Assembly: GCA_013141065.1 (NCBI GenBank)
Contig: JABFRR010000009.1
Location: forward strand, 62,001-126,000
Direction of reading: 5' to 3'
Length of the DNA stretch: 64,000 nt
From: Bacteriovoracaceae bacterium
GTDB lineage: Bacteria > Bdellovibrionota > Bacteriovoracia > Bacteriovoracales > Bacteriovoracaceae
Below the pieces are notes generated by a model. The model ran no database searches, was not told where the DNA came from, and saw only the letters and a program-made list of their open reading frames with translations. The translations under genes were made by a program, and so were the position numbers. The stretch's first letter is position 1, and each line of letters starts with the position of its first letter. Below are positions 53,745-61,765 of this stretch, one piece after another.

Positions 53745-53945
53745 TAGGACCACGTTGATGGTCCTACACTTTGGCCCGTAACTTGAAGTTGATCTAGTTA
53801 AGTTCTAGAGACCGAGTCTAGATAGGTGGCACGTTAGCTGTATCTCGGAAATCCCATCACTACCTTCTTCATACCGTGCACGGTGCACTCCAAACAGTAC
53901 AACTTCAATCACCAGGGTTCGCGGGAATCCTGGCTCGCCTTTTTT
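53745..53945 (+). ncRNA. Candidate structured small RNA ending at a terminator-like hairpin
   Basis: TAGGACCA (53745-53752) and TGGTCCTA (53759-53766) form a perfect 8-bp hairpin. TTGAAGTTG (53783-53791) pairs with CAACTTCAA (53900-53908), enclosing about 108 nt with further self-complementary parts (a CTAGA/TCTAG pair near 53800-53823). A 9-bp stem, CCAGGGTTC (53912-53920) with GAATCCTGG (53925-53933), has a GCGG tetraloop and is followed after six bases by six Ts. I cannot match it to 6S, tmRNA, RNase P or SRP RNA. The strand and the 5' end are uncertain. Confidence 0.4.
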
Positions 53946-54002
53946 AAGGATTAAGGCCCTAAGTTTAAGCTTTTAAAAAATGATAATTTTGTTAAGATAA
54001 AA

Positions 54003-54052
54003 CTAGCAGTTGGAGATTGAAACTTTGCAGGCTTTGTTTCTTCAACTGCTAG
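54003..54052. repeat. Long inverted repeat in the non-coding region
   Basis: CTAGCAGTTG (54003-54012) pairs perfectly with CAACTGCTAG (54043-54052), and inside it GAAAC (54019-54023) pairs with GTTTC (54036-54040). It is not followed by a T-run, so it is not an ordinary terminator. Confidence 0.6.
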
Positions 54053-54254
54053 AAAGCTTCCCAAATTCTTGATACGCTTTTTTTAGGTTGTTATCATTGA
54101 TGTCCTGTTTAATTTTTGAAATCTATCGTTTAAATAAGCACTTTTTCATTCTTGAAAAAAATCTGCACTAAATACTCAGGTATTTGTTTAATCTGAATGG
54201 TAAATTCAGCCCAGCTGAAAATATTTCTTCGAAATAGGCTAGAATAAAGTCAGT

Positions 54255-54662
54255 ATGATGAGAAAAAAACCAAATCCTCTTGAAACACGTGTCTACAAAT
54301 ATAAAAATAAAAACAGAAATTTTTTCTGTCCACTTTGTCGTACCGAAAGAAATGTGACAGTGAATCCGAGACTCACAAAAAAAAATATTGTCCAAATTTC
54401 TTTAACAACAGTCATGTTGGGCAGTTTATTGTTTCCTGTTTTTGGGCCTGAGAGTTTTTTTGTTTTTTTTCTAATCTGGGGATTTTTTGAACTAGCGATT
54501 CGTTCAGATTATAAAAAACAAATATCTTGTCCTCACTGTGGATTTGACGCAACCTTGTACAAACGGGACGTGAAAGTCGCGCGTCAGAAAGTTACAGATT
54601 TTTGGGCGCAAAAAAATCAAGCTAACCCGTCAATTTCTGAAATACCTGCCAGTCGAAGCTAA
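54255..54662 (+). CDS. Zinc-ribbon-like membrane protein of unknown function
   Basis: The 135-residue product has CPLC near residue 25 and CPHC near residue 94, two CxxC pairs that together could bind one zinc. They are separated by a membrane segment (ISLTTVMLGSLLFPVFGPESFFVFFLIWGFFELAI). This implies that both cysteine pairs face the same side through a hairpin in the membrane. The C-terminus is basic then polar. No family is recognised. Two adjacent ATGs (54255 and 54258) are possible starts. A minus-strand frame over its 5' half is a shadow. Confidence 0.6.
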   Translation: MMRKKPNPLETRVYKYKNKNRNFFCPLCRTERNVTVNPRLTKKNIVQISLTTVMLGSLLFPVFGPESFFVFFLIWGFFELAIRSDYKKQISCPHCGFDATLYKRDVKVARQKVTDFWAQKNQANPSISEIPASRS

Positions 54663-54723
54663 GATATTTTCAAGCTTTAACAAATTGTTAGATTATTCTG
54701 CTTTTGCTCCTGTGGAAATTAAC

Positions 54724-54744
54724 GTTTAATGACGTCCATTAAAC
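54724..54744. promoter_or_regulatory. 8-5-8 palindrome upstream of ssb, candidate operator
   Basis: GTTTAATG (54724-54731) and CATTAAAC (54737-54744) are perfect inverted copies around ACGTC, 65-85 bp before the ssb start. It could be the site of a repressor such as LexA, but the sequence is not a classical LexA box. Confidence 0.4.
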
Positions 54745-54760
54745 AAAACACACTGTAGCT

Positions 54761-54784
54761 GCAAGTTTCATACGTCGTACTTGC
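54761..54784. promoter_or_regulatory. Second inverted repeat upstream of ssb
   Basis: GCAAGT (54761-54766) and ACTTGC (54779-54784) are inverted copies with a 12-bp spacer, ending 24 bp before the ssb ATG. It may act as an operator half-site pair or as a 5' UTR stem near the ribosome-binding site AAAGGAGAG. Confidence 0.35.
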
Positions 54785-54808
54785 TGTGACAATCAAAGGA
54801 GAGTTTTC

Positions 54809-55267
54809 ATGAGTGTTAACAAGGTTATCATCCTCGGTCGTTTAGGCCAAGATCCAGAGTTAAAATATACGCCAGGTGGAATGCCTGTTTGTAATTTTAC
54901 TCTTGCAACAAGTGAATCATGGGCCGATAAAGCAGGCCAAAAACAAGAAAGAACTGAATGGCACAGAATTGTTGTTTGGGGAAAACTTGCAGAGCTTTGT
55001 AACCAATACCTTTCAAAAGGAAGACAAGCTTTCGTAGAAGGGACTCTTCAGACTCGTTCATGGGATGATAAGACTGGTCAAAAACGTTATACAACAGAAA
55101 TTAATGCTAAGACTGTTCAGTTTATCGGTGGAGCTTCTGCTGGTGCTGGTGCAGGTGCTTCAAAAGATGGTGCTGGTGCAGCTCCAACTTATGATTCAAG
55201 CATGATGAACCAGGAATATGATATTTCTACAGATACTAATTTCACTTCTGACGACATTCCGTTTTAG
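54809..55267 (+). CDS. ssb: Single-stranded DNA-binding protein
   Basis: The 152-residue product coats single-stranded DNA during replication and repair. The OB fold starts [37 protein letters not shown] and continues [50 protein letters not shown] Gly/Ala-rich linker leads to the acidic tip ending DDIPF, which recruits partner proteins. It has AAAGGAGAG before the ATG, two palindromes upstream and a strong terminator downstream, so it is monocistronic. Confidence 0.97.
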   Translation: MSVNKVIILGRLGQDPELKYTPGGMPVCNFTLATSESWADKAGQKQERTEWHRIVVWGKLAELCNQYLSKGRQAFVEGTLQTRSWDDKTGQKRYTTEINAKTVQFIGGASAGAGAGASKDGAGAAPTYDSSMMNQEYDISTDTNFTSDDIPF

Positions 55268-55280
55268 TCAATTTAAATAT

Positions 55281-55306
55281 GGCCTTCGTTTATCGAAGGC
55301 CTTTTT
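55281..55306 (+). terminator. Rho-independent terminator of ssb
   Basis: GGCCTTCG (55281-55288) pairs with CGAAGGCC (55294-55301) and is followed by five Ts. Confidence 0.9.
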
Positions 55307-55358
55307 GTTCCAGTCGCATTTTTTCTTATTAATGCTAAAATCTAAGGAGGAGACTCTT

Positions 55359-56989
55359 ATGATTTATCGCTGGCTATTTCTTTCTTTTTTCATTTTCTCT
55401 ACTGCTAGTTCTTATGGAGTAGAAAAAAAGTATATTTTAAAAACATCCGAAAAAGATGGGATAAAAAAAATTGAAATAGACATCAACCAAGATGGAAAAG
55501 TTGATCGCATAGAATCTTACCAAAAAGAGAGAATGATTTCTCTTCAAATCGATAATGACTTCAAAGGTCTCTTTGATCAGACGACAGAATTTTTTGAATT
55601 TGAAAATCCCCAAAAACCAATTCAAGTAATAAGCTATGATAAAAATGGTGATGGGAGAGTCGATCGAATTGAATCAACTTATAAAGATCCTAAGCATGGT
55701 TTAATTATAATTTCACACCAAGTAGACACAAAGTTTAATGGAACTTTTGATAATGTTTTCACCACGAATACGAAGTTAAATCAAAATAAAGACATTAATT
55801 GTAACGAAGCTTTTAATGGTGATGATCTTAAAATTATGAAGCTGAGCCTGGACGTCTCTAAAGTAAGAATGTCCCTTGAAAACGGTTATTATGTCACTGG
55901 CACAGGCTATAAAATTCATCAGTCATGCTTAGATAAATGGGGGGCAAAAGAGTTTCCTCAATTGTTAAATAAATCGATGACGACAGGATTTCAATGCCTA
56001 AATAAATTAGCCAAAAAAAATAGTGAAACAAAAGCCACACCAAATTGAGCACTTAAAAATTTACAAAATTTAGATTATTTATTGAATTCCAGTACCGTCG
56101 CAGTGGTTTGTAATGATGATAAGTATGATTGGACCGGAACGGCTGCACATGCTTCTGTTAAACCAGGAGAAAAAATTAAAGGAACAAATGTTGTTCATCC
56201 CTTTATCGCAGTGAATGTGAATAAGCCTAAGACTAAGCTAAATCCAACACAAGAAGAAAAAGATTTTCTTTCAGCTACTCTTTTTCATGAACAACTTCAC
56301 AACTTGGGCTTTCTCCATGGGGAGAGTGTGGAGTATCCCTACGCGTGTGCCACTTGTTGTATTGAAGATGTAAAAGATGATCAAAGAGCAGATGCTTGTA
56401 AGATTTGTTCGGGGGTTTATACCGGACCCACGATAAGGCTTATCTAAAAGATGCCCTCGCTTGGGGAAAATCCTCGTATCAAAGTGATAGGGCGGGGAAT
56501 TCAATTATTAAGTACATGAAAGAATTTCCAAGCGATCGCTGGGCACTCTTTGCATTTGCAGATTCTGCTAGTGGTGTGTTTTCTCCAGTCGGTGTTGAGT
56601 TGGGGAAAATTTTAAAAACTAAGTTTAAAAACTTATCAGCAGATGAAAAAGCATTTATTGATAATAGTGAGACCTATAAAGATTATGACGTTCATCAAAA
56701 AGCAGATTTTAAAAATTTGTCTCCTGTTTTAGCCAAAAGTTATATTTCTCTTTATTATGAAAGAGACAGTGTAGCTGTTTTAGATGAATTAGATTCTAAA
56801 AAACAAATGATTAAAACATTTTTAAAGAATGAAAAATCGGCAGTAGGGAGTGATAAATACATTTATGAAAGCATGAGAGACAACATGTATAATTTACTTA
56901 CGGAAATTTGGTTAAACTCTTATCCTAATGTGAGAAAGGAAGAGTCCAATAGGGCTTACGAGTTATTGTTAGAAGTTGGTTTGATTTAG
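55359..56989 (+). pseudogene. Secreted metallopeptidase-like gene broken by a stop codon and a frameshift
   Basis: From ATG 55359 (AAGGAGGAG upstream) the frame encodes a signal peptide (WLFLSFFIFSTASSYG) and two EF-hand-like loops, DINQDGKVDRIES and DKNGDGRVDRIES. It reaches an in-frame TGA at 56046-56048. The same frame then continues without interruption as ALKNLQNLDYLLNSSTVAVVCNDDKYDWTG and carries FHEQLHNLGFLHGE, an HExxHxxGxxH zinc site of the metzincin type, followed by a Cys-rich segment. At the G5 run at 56411-56415 the frame must shift by -1 to join GLYRTHDKAYLKDALAWGKSSYQ, which runs to 56989. One ancestral protein of about 540 residues explains all three pieces. Without repair, the protein stops before the zinc site. 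Confidence 0.75.
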
Positions 56990-58653
56990 GTTGTTAGGTC
57001 TCTTGCTTGATGAACGACAATTTGATTGTAGGGAATCGTGAGGTTTAATTCATTAGAAATCACCAGCATGATTTTTTGCATGTCTCTTTGAAGTAAAAGT
57101 TTATAAGCGGCATGTTCCCCTTTGAAATGCACTAAAACAATAAGGTTCAATGAATTAGCACCAGCACTATGAAAATCCACACTGAAATTGACAGGTGAAT
57201 ATTTATAATCTTTTAGATGTTTGGTAAAAGATTCATTGATGGCCGGCAGGATATCACCAGTGAGCTGGCTTTGAACTTTATAATCAAGCCCCCAGAAAAA
57301 ATCGATCACAAAACCATGACTAAGATTTGTCGGCCTTAAGTTTAAATAATCCGTTGTTGTGAAATACTTTCGTTCGGCACTATTAATTTCAATAATTATT
57401 TGTTCGACGGTTTGAAGTTTTATTTGTCCGTAGGTTCCATCCGAAAGGAGTATCCAGTCATTTGTTCTGGTAGGAAACCACTGTTCATTAGGAAGAATTT
57501 TTCTTGAATGCATGTGAAATATTTGGGCAATTTCAACTCGTATAATAGAAGAATCTAAATATTCATTTTCAAATATTGTCACAAAATTAATACTTTTTAC
57601 TTTCCAAGGAATCCCACGGAAGATGATCAATTCTCCTTCTTTGATTGTTCCCAGGTTTAAAATGAGTCGGCCTTCGGCCAAATACTTGTGAAGATAGTTT
57701 TTAGATCCCCACAGGATGGCACTTATTAAAAGCACTGAAATGGTAACCAAAACCCAGTCACCCATGAGATAAAGACTTACGATTGAGAGAGTGAGGGCGA
57801 AAACAAAGGTGATGATCCCGTAGAGTGCACTTATGGGTTTAAAAATCCATTCGACTTTGCTGCGAGCGAGTAAGTTTAGGACGACTTTATTTTTTAGTAT
57901 AGTGAGTGACCAAAATGTTAAAAGAAAGACAATAAACGAGACAGTTAAGTGTTTTCCTTTATTGGAAAAAAATTCTTTAGTCAGCGAAGTGGCGGCACCA
58001 AAGATTGTTTGATCGTCTTTGGTTAATTCAAATAACTCGCGATTGAGGCGGTCAATTTTTAGAGTGAATTCTTGAATGAGGTCATTTACGTTATAAGTCG
58101 AATCACTTAAAAATTCTTCAACATCGGGAAGTAGAGTTTTGAAGTCTTGAGATGACTTTACTTCTTCAATATTTTTTAGCGCCATTTGTGCGATGGCGAG
58201 CTTGTTTTGATTAATTTGCAGTTCTTTTCGAAGGGCCTCAATTTTCCTTGGGCGCTCACTTATTCTTTGAATCGTATCAAAGGCCGGGCCTAATAATTCT
58301 TGCGCCTCTTGCATGTAATCGCGTTTTTTATTGATTTCTTCTTTTTGAAGTTCGTCAATTTTGACATTGGTTATAATTGATATGAGGCTCAGCTTAACTT
58401 TGTCATATCGGTCTTGGTGCCTTTTAACTTCTTTTTCAAGGTTAATTTTCTTTTGTGGATCAGTCTCTTTTTGCATGAGTGTTTGCGAGACAGTGAGTTT
58501 ATTTTTGGCCTGTATGAGATTTTTTTTAATTAATTCAATCGACTCAATTTTTTCTTGATTGAGACTTATTAATTTTGAGTCAATTTCAGCTTGAGCAAAA
58601 ACGATGGAGTTTGTTAAGAAAAAAAGCGCTATGAGAAGAGTGATATTTTTCAT
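56986..58653 (-). CDS. MscS-like mechanosensitive channel family protein
   Basis: The 555-residue product has a signal-like N-terminus (ITLLIALFFLTNSIVFAQA), a long periplasmic coiled coil of about 30-215, and three or four membrane helices (LTVSFIVFLLTFWSLTIL, ALYGIITFVFALTLSIVSLYLM, WVLVTISVLLISAILWG). The cytoplasmic MscS-type beta domain is FRGIPWKVKSINFVTIFENEYLDSSIIRVEIAQIF and RKILPNEQWFPTRTNDWILLSDGTYGQI. This is the architecture of large MscK-like channels, though the pore helix lacks the classic Gly/Ala pattern. It ends 3 bp inside the opposite pseudogene. Confidence 0.7.
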   Translation of the reverse strand: MKNITLLIALFFLTNSIVFAQAEIDSKLISLNQEKIESIELIKKNLIQAKNKLTVSQTLMQKETDPQKKINLEKEVKRHQDRYDKVKLSLISIITNVKIDELQKEEINKKRDYMQEAQELLGPAFDTIQRISERPRKIEALRKELQINQNKLAIAQMALKNIEEVKSSQDFKTLLPDVEEFLSDSTYNVNDLIQEFTLKIDRLNRELFELTKDDQTIFGAATSLTKEFFSNKGKHLTVSFIVFLLTFWSLTILKNKVVLNLLARSKVEWIFKPISALYGIITFVFALTLSIVSLYLMGDWVLVTISVLLISAILWGSKNYLHKYLAEGRLILNLGTIKEGELIIFRGIPWKVKSINFVTIFENEYLDSSIIRVEIAQIFHMHSRKILPNEQWFPTRTNDWILLSDGTYGQIKLQTVEQIIIEINSAERKYFTTTDYLNLRPTNLSHGFVIDFFWGLDYKVQSQLTGDILPAINESFTKHLKDYKYSPVNFSVDFHSAGANSLNLIVLVHFKGEHAAYKLLLQRDMQKIMLVISNELNLTIPYNQIVVHQARDLTT

Positions 58654-58817
58654 TAAAATTTGTCCTACTTTTTTTGCGCTCTATGCGCCATCACCCTTTG
58701 GGCAAAAGATCTCTTATTTTAACTTACACGTCGTGATTTTGAGTCATTTTTTTTGACAAGTAAATTCTATCTTCACTATGATTCTGTTTCTCTATTTTCT
58801 TCTTCTATTATTAGTCT

Positions 58818-58822
58818 GGAGG
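58818..58822 (+). promoter_or_regulatory. Ribosome-binding site that points to a TTG start for the subtilisin
   Basis: GGAGG lies 6 bases before an in-frame TTG at 58829. From there the protein begins with an ordinary signal peptide. The ATG at 58778 would add 17 hydrophobic residues and has no such site. Confidence 0.7.
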
Positions 58823-58828
58823 CCTCTT

Positions 58829-60187
58829 TTGAAAAGTAAATTTTGGAGCACTGTTTTTGGCATTATGGCCCTAACTGTCAGTTTAAGTGCTGAAGCAAAG
58901 CCTTTTTTAGATGATGAAGTTAGTCTTTTTTTAAACACTAAGAACAATAAAAATCAAAGCCTGCCAGTCATTATTACTTTTCAAACCACAGAGTCCTTTA
59001 ATGAGCTTCCTCATCATCCTTTTAACCATGCAGAAGTCCAAAGAAAAATGATGACAGAAAATCAATTCAAAATTGATATGTTGATAAATCAAAAAAATAA
59101 AAAAAATATTTTTAATCTCTGGATTGCCAAAAGTGCTTTAACAAATGTGGACCGCCAAGAACTAGGCGAGTTATCAAACCAAAGCGAAATCAGCATGATT
59201 ACTTTTGCTCATAAGAAAATTGTCATGGCCCCGACCAAAATGCGAAAGCCCCAAGTAGTTCAGTCTTTAACTTACGGATTAAAAAATATCAAAATTCCTG
59301 AATTAAGAGCTAAATACCCAGAGCTTACTGGTCGAGGTATGATTGTCGGTGTTTTAGATACAGGAGTCACTCCAACACACCCTGATCTCAAAGGAAAAAT
59401 ATTAGCTTATAAAAACTTTTCACCTAATTCAGATCAAAATCCAATTGATGATTTTGGGCACGGTACACACGTCACTGGCACAATGGTTGGTGGTGCCACT
59501 TCTGGTCTTGCCATTGGAGTCGCTCCGGAAGCAAAAGTAGTCGTGGGTAAAATTTTTGATGTGAAAGGTGAATCAACTAAAGAAGAGATACTAAAGGCCA
59601 TGCAGTGGATCGCCGATCCTGATGGAAATCCCAATACGAATGATTTTCCAGTCGTCGTGAATAACTCATGGGGAGACGATGAACCTTACAGGTCGCGAGA
59701 TCCCAAAGAAGATGAATTTTGCACTGTCATTGATTCATGGATAAAACTCGGAATGGTTCCCGTTTTTACAGCAGGCAACAACGGGCCTAGAGATGAGACT
59801 ATTAATGTGCCAGGGGCATGTCCTAATGCTTTAACTGTAGGAGCTGTTGATCAATTTGATCGCAATCCAAGGTTTAGTTCTTCCGGGCCAACTTCTTGGA
59901 AGACTATTAAAACGATAAAGCCCGATGTCGTCGCTCCAGGAGTAGATGTGAAATCTGCTAATCAGTTTGGTCGTTATGAAAATATGTCAGGAACTTCAAT
60001 GGCAGCTCCTCATGTTTCAGGTGCAATGGCCCTCATTATTCAAGCCAAGCCTGAGCTCACGGTCGAAGAGGCCATCAAGTCGCTTATAATGGGAGTGCAG
60101 GATTTCGGACGCGCAGGAAAAGATAATACTTTTGGTGAAGGCCGCATTGATTTATTAAAAACGATTGAGCTCATTAAAAAACAATAG
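58829..60187 (+). CDS. Secreted subtilisin-family (S8) serine protease
   Basis: The product of about 452 residues has a signal peptide (KSKFWSTVFGIMALTVSLSAEA) and an inhibitor-I9-like propeptide of about 35-125. The S8 catalytic domain has all three catalytic residues: Asp in IVGVLDTGVTPTHPD, His in DFGHGTHVTGTMVGG and Ser in MSGTSMAAPHVSGAMAL. An oxyanion-type Asn is present in VVVNNSWG. It is exported and self-processed, and could attack prey or environmental protein. The start is set by the ribosome-binding site at 58818-58822. A perfect hairpin follows the stop. Confidence 0.94.
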   Translation: MKSKFWSTVFGIMALTVSLSAEAKPFLDDEVSLFLNTKNNKNQSLPVIITFQTTESFNELPHHPFNHAEVQRKMMTENQFKIDMLINQKNKKNIFNLWIAKSALTNVDRQELGELSNQSEISMITFAHKKIVMAPTKMRKPQVVQSLTYGLKNIKIPELRAKYPELTGRGMIVGVLDTGVTPTHPDLKGKILAYKNFSPNSDQNPIDDFGHGTHVTGTMVGGATSGLAIGVAPEAKVVVGKIFDVKGESTKEEILKAMQWIADPDGNPNTNDFPVVVNNSWGDDEPYRSRDPKEDEFCTVIDSWIKLGMVPVFTAGNNGPRDETINVPGACPNALTVGAVDQFDRNPRFSSSGPTSWKTIKTIKPDVVAPGVDVKSANQFGRYENMSGTSMAAPHVSGAMALIIQAKPELTVEEAIKSLIMGVQDFGRAGKDNTFGEGRIDLLKTIELIKKQ

Positions 60188-60205
60188 CCGACTATTTTAG
60201 TCGGC
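60187..60205 (+). terminator. Hairpin after the subtilisin gene
   Basis: GCCGACTA (60187-60194) pairs perfectly with TAGTCGGC (60198-60205) starting at the stop codon. The nearest T-tracts are about 15-25 bases later (near 60220-60237), so termination may be imperfect. Confidence 0.6.
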
Positions 60206-60262
60206 AAAGAAAGCGGCAAATTTTTCTTATTTTTTTACGATTTTACTCAACTTTATTTCTAG

Positions 60263-60296
60263 ATACCCGACTTGTTCATTACAACATGCGGGGTAT
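60263..60296 (+). promoter_or_regulatory. Hairpin that may hide the ribosome-binding site of the next gene
   Basis: ATACCC (60263-60268) can pair with GGGTAT (60291-60296), and the next C-G pair extends it with a bulge. The GGGG at the base is the ribosome-binding site for the ATG at 60299, so folding would block initiation. Temperature or ligand control is possible but unproven. Confidence 0.4.
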
Positions 60297-60298
60297 TT

Positions 60299-60655
60299 AT
60301 GAAAAAATTGATCTTATCGATCGGATTAACTTTTGGTGTATTACTATCTGAAGCTCGTGCCTCAGATATTGTTTATATGCAGATGCAAGATATCATCACC
60401 ACAGACATGGAATATGTCTTCGAAGTAAAAACAAGTAAATTTGATAAAGTGATGGTGGACTGTCAAAGTCTCATTAAAGGAATTAATTTTTCTAATAATG
60501 GAAACCTGGAAAATGATATTTATCTAGAAGAAGATTTTTGTGTGGGAATGATCGATTTTTTCTTAGAGTCAAAACAACAGGATTTACCTGTTTGCTTAGG
60601 TCTCGATCAAAAAAGAAATGAACTCACCATCACTCGCGATACAGATTGTAATTAA
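60299..60655 (+). CDS. Small secreted protein with conserved-looking cysteines
   Basis: The product of about 118 residues has a signal peptide (KKLILSIGLTFGVLLSEARASD) with cleavage near residue 20. The mature part has four cysteines (in VDCQS, DFCVG, PVCLG and the C-terminal DTDCN), which suggests two disulfides. I recognise no family. The start is the ATG at 60299, not the earlier TTG at 60272, which lies inside the leader hairpin. The next gene follows 20 bp after its stop, so the two may be co-transcribed. Confidence 0.6.
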   Translation: MKKLILSIGLTFGVLLSEARASDIVYMQMQDIITTDMEYVFEVKTSKFDKVMVDCQSLIKGINFSNNGNLENDIYLEEDFCVGMIDFFLESKQQDLPVCLGLDQKRNELTITRDTDCN

Positions 60656-60675
60656 TTCGTTATTTGGGAATTCAA

Positions 60676-61752
60676 ATGAATAAAAATAATTTTTTATTTT
60701 TAATACTTACTTCTTTAATTGTCTTCGACGCCCATGCTTTTCAGTGTGATGCCGGAAACGACTGTGATGTGAAAAAAGATTCGCTTGGTAAAAAAAATGG
60801 AATTGAGATTTGTAAAGACTTCAAAGGAATCATTCGCAGAAAAATTACCTATAAAGACGATATGATGAATGGCCCATGGGAATGTTTTAATGAGAATTCA
60901 AAATTAATAGAGTCGAGAGAATACCTCAACGACAAACTTAATGGTTTAACCAAAAGGCTCAATACTTCAATTGATAAGTACGAAGAAGTCAGATATTTAG
61001 ATGACCAACTTCACGGGAAAAATCTTGTTTTTCAATCCAAATCTAGTAATGGAAAAACAGAATTAACAGGTTCGTCTACAACAGAGTATGTAAAAGGTGA
61101 TAAAGACGGTTTTATGATTAGTTTTGATAAAGATGGCAAAGAAATTAAACGTCTTTGTTACAAAGAAGATAAATTAAAATCCGAAAATCCTGAACTATGT
61201 GGTGGAGCTCCAATCGCGAAAGTTGAAAGTGTAAAAACTGATCCCTATAAAGGATGGAAGACCAACACCTTTAAGAGTGGAAAAATAAAAAATAAATACT
61301 TATTAGTTGGATTTAATAATGTTGAAGAAGCTGAGCTCTTTTATGAAAATGAAAAGCTCAAAGCCCAGTTTAAAAGAGTTTCACTTGGATCAAATTTACA
61401 GACACCTGATATTTATCTTTATAAAGAATTTAATTCGCGAGGAAAAATAACGGCGGAAGGAAAATGCAATATTCCAGGGGACCGCGAACTAGATTTAGAA
61501 TACGGGCTATGTGATTATTTAACTGGAGTTCGTTATGACTATGGATATGACGATGTGAATTTCTTAGAGTCAAAGAAAAATTTTATCAATGGACGACTCG
61601 AAGGTGTGTCTTATTTTTATGATAAAGTAGACAAAGTTGAAACTCAAATTACGTATGTGAAAGATGTAAAAGTAAAACTAGTTGAAAGAAAAATGTCAGA
61701 TCAGAGTATCATAAAATCAGAAGAATATTATGAAGACGGCTCAATAAAATAA
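60676..61752 (+). CDS. Secreted MORN/YwqK-like repeat protein
   Basis: The product of about 358 residues has a signal peptide (NNFLFLILTSLIVFDAHAF) and then many short repeats of the MORN_2/YwqK type, such as KKNGIEICKDFKGIIRRKITYKDDMMNGPWECFNENSKLIESREYLNDKLNGLTKRL and YLDDQLHGKNLVFQ. Each repeat is a beta hairpin with a Y-x(5-8)-G core. Related proteins are often surface or periplasmic binding proteins of unknown ligand. The start is at ATG 60676 (GGGA upstream); the TTG four codons earlier is less likely. The stop faces the alpha/beta hydrolase gene. Confidence 0.72.
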   Translation: MNKNNFLFLILTSLIVFDAHAFQCDAGNDCDVKKDSLGKKNGIEICKDFKGIIRRKITYKDDMMNGPWECFNENSKLIESREYLNDKLNGLTKRLNTSIDKYEEVRYLDDQLHGKNLVFQSKSSNGKTELTGSSTTEYVKGDKDGFMISFDKDGKEIKRLCYKEDKLKSENPELCGGAPIAKVESVKTDPYKGWKTNTFKSGKIKNKYLLVGFNNVEEAELFYENEKLKAQFKRVSLGSNLQTPDIYLYKEFNSRGKITAEGKCNIPGDRELDLEYGLCDYLTGVRYDYGYDDVNFLESKKNFINGRLEGVSYFYDKVDKVETQITYVKDVKVKLVERKMSDQSIIKSEEYYEDGSIK

Positions 61753-61765
61753 ATCAGATTATGTT

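Larger units (their letters stand above)
53665..54254. other. 590-bp non-coding region with several RNA-like structures
   Basis: No plausible gene is seen. It contains a hairpin at 53745-53766, a long-range helix and a terminator-like hairpin in 53783-53945, and an inverted repeat at 54003-54052. The rest (about 54053-54254) is AT-rich with nothing I can name. The segment 53770-53940 is visibly richer in G and C than its flanks. Confidence 0.6.

Noticed and set aside
53911-53933. A tRNA T-arm
   Set aside because: The stem is 9 bp with a 4-nt loop; a T-arm needs a 5-bp stem and 7-nt loop, and no acceptor or anticodon arms are nearby.
54003-54052. A CRISPR repeat, because of the ATTGAAAC-like segment
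   Set aside because: Only one copy exists, with no spacers or cas genes.
54168-54395. A minus-strand frame upstream of the zinc-ribbon gene
   Set aside because: It overlaps the better-supported plus-strand gene and its composition looks like an antisense shadow.
56046-56048. TGA as a selenocysteine codon in the metallopeptidase gene
   Set aside because: No SECIS-like hairpin or redox motif lies next to it, and a second break downstream points to a pseudogene.
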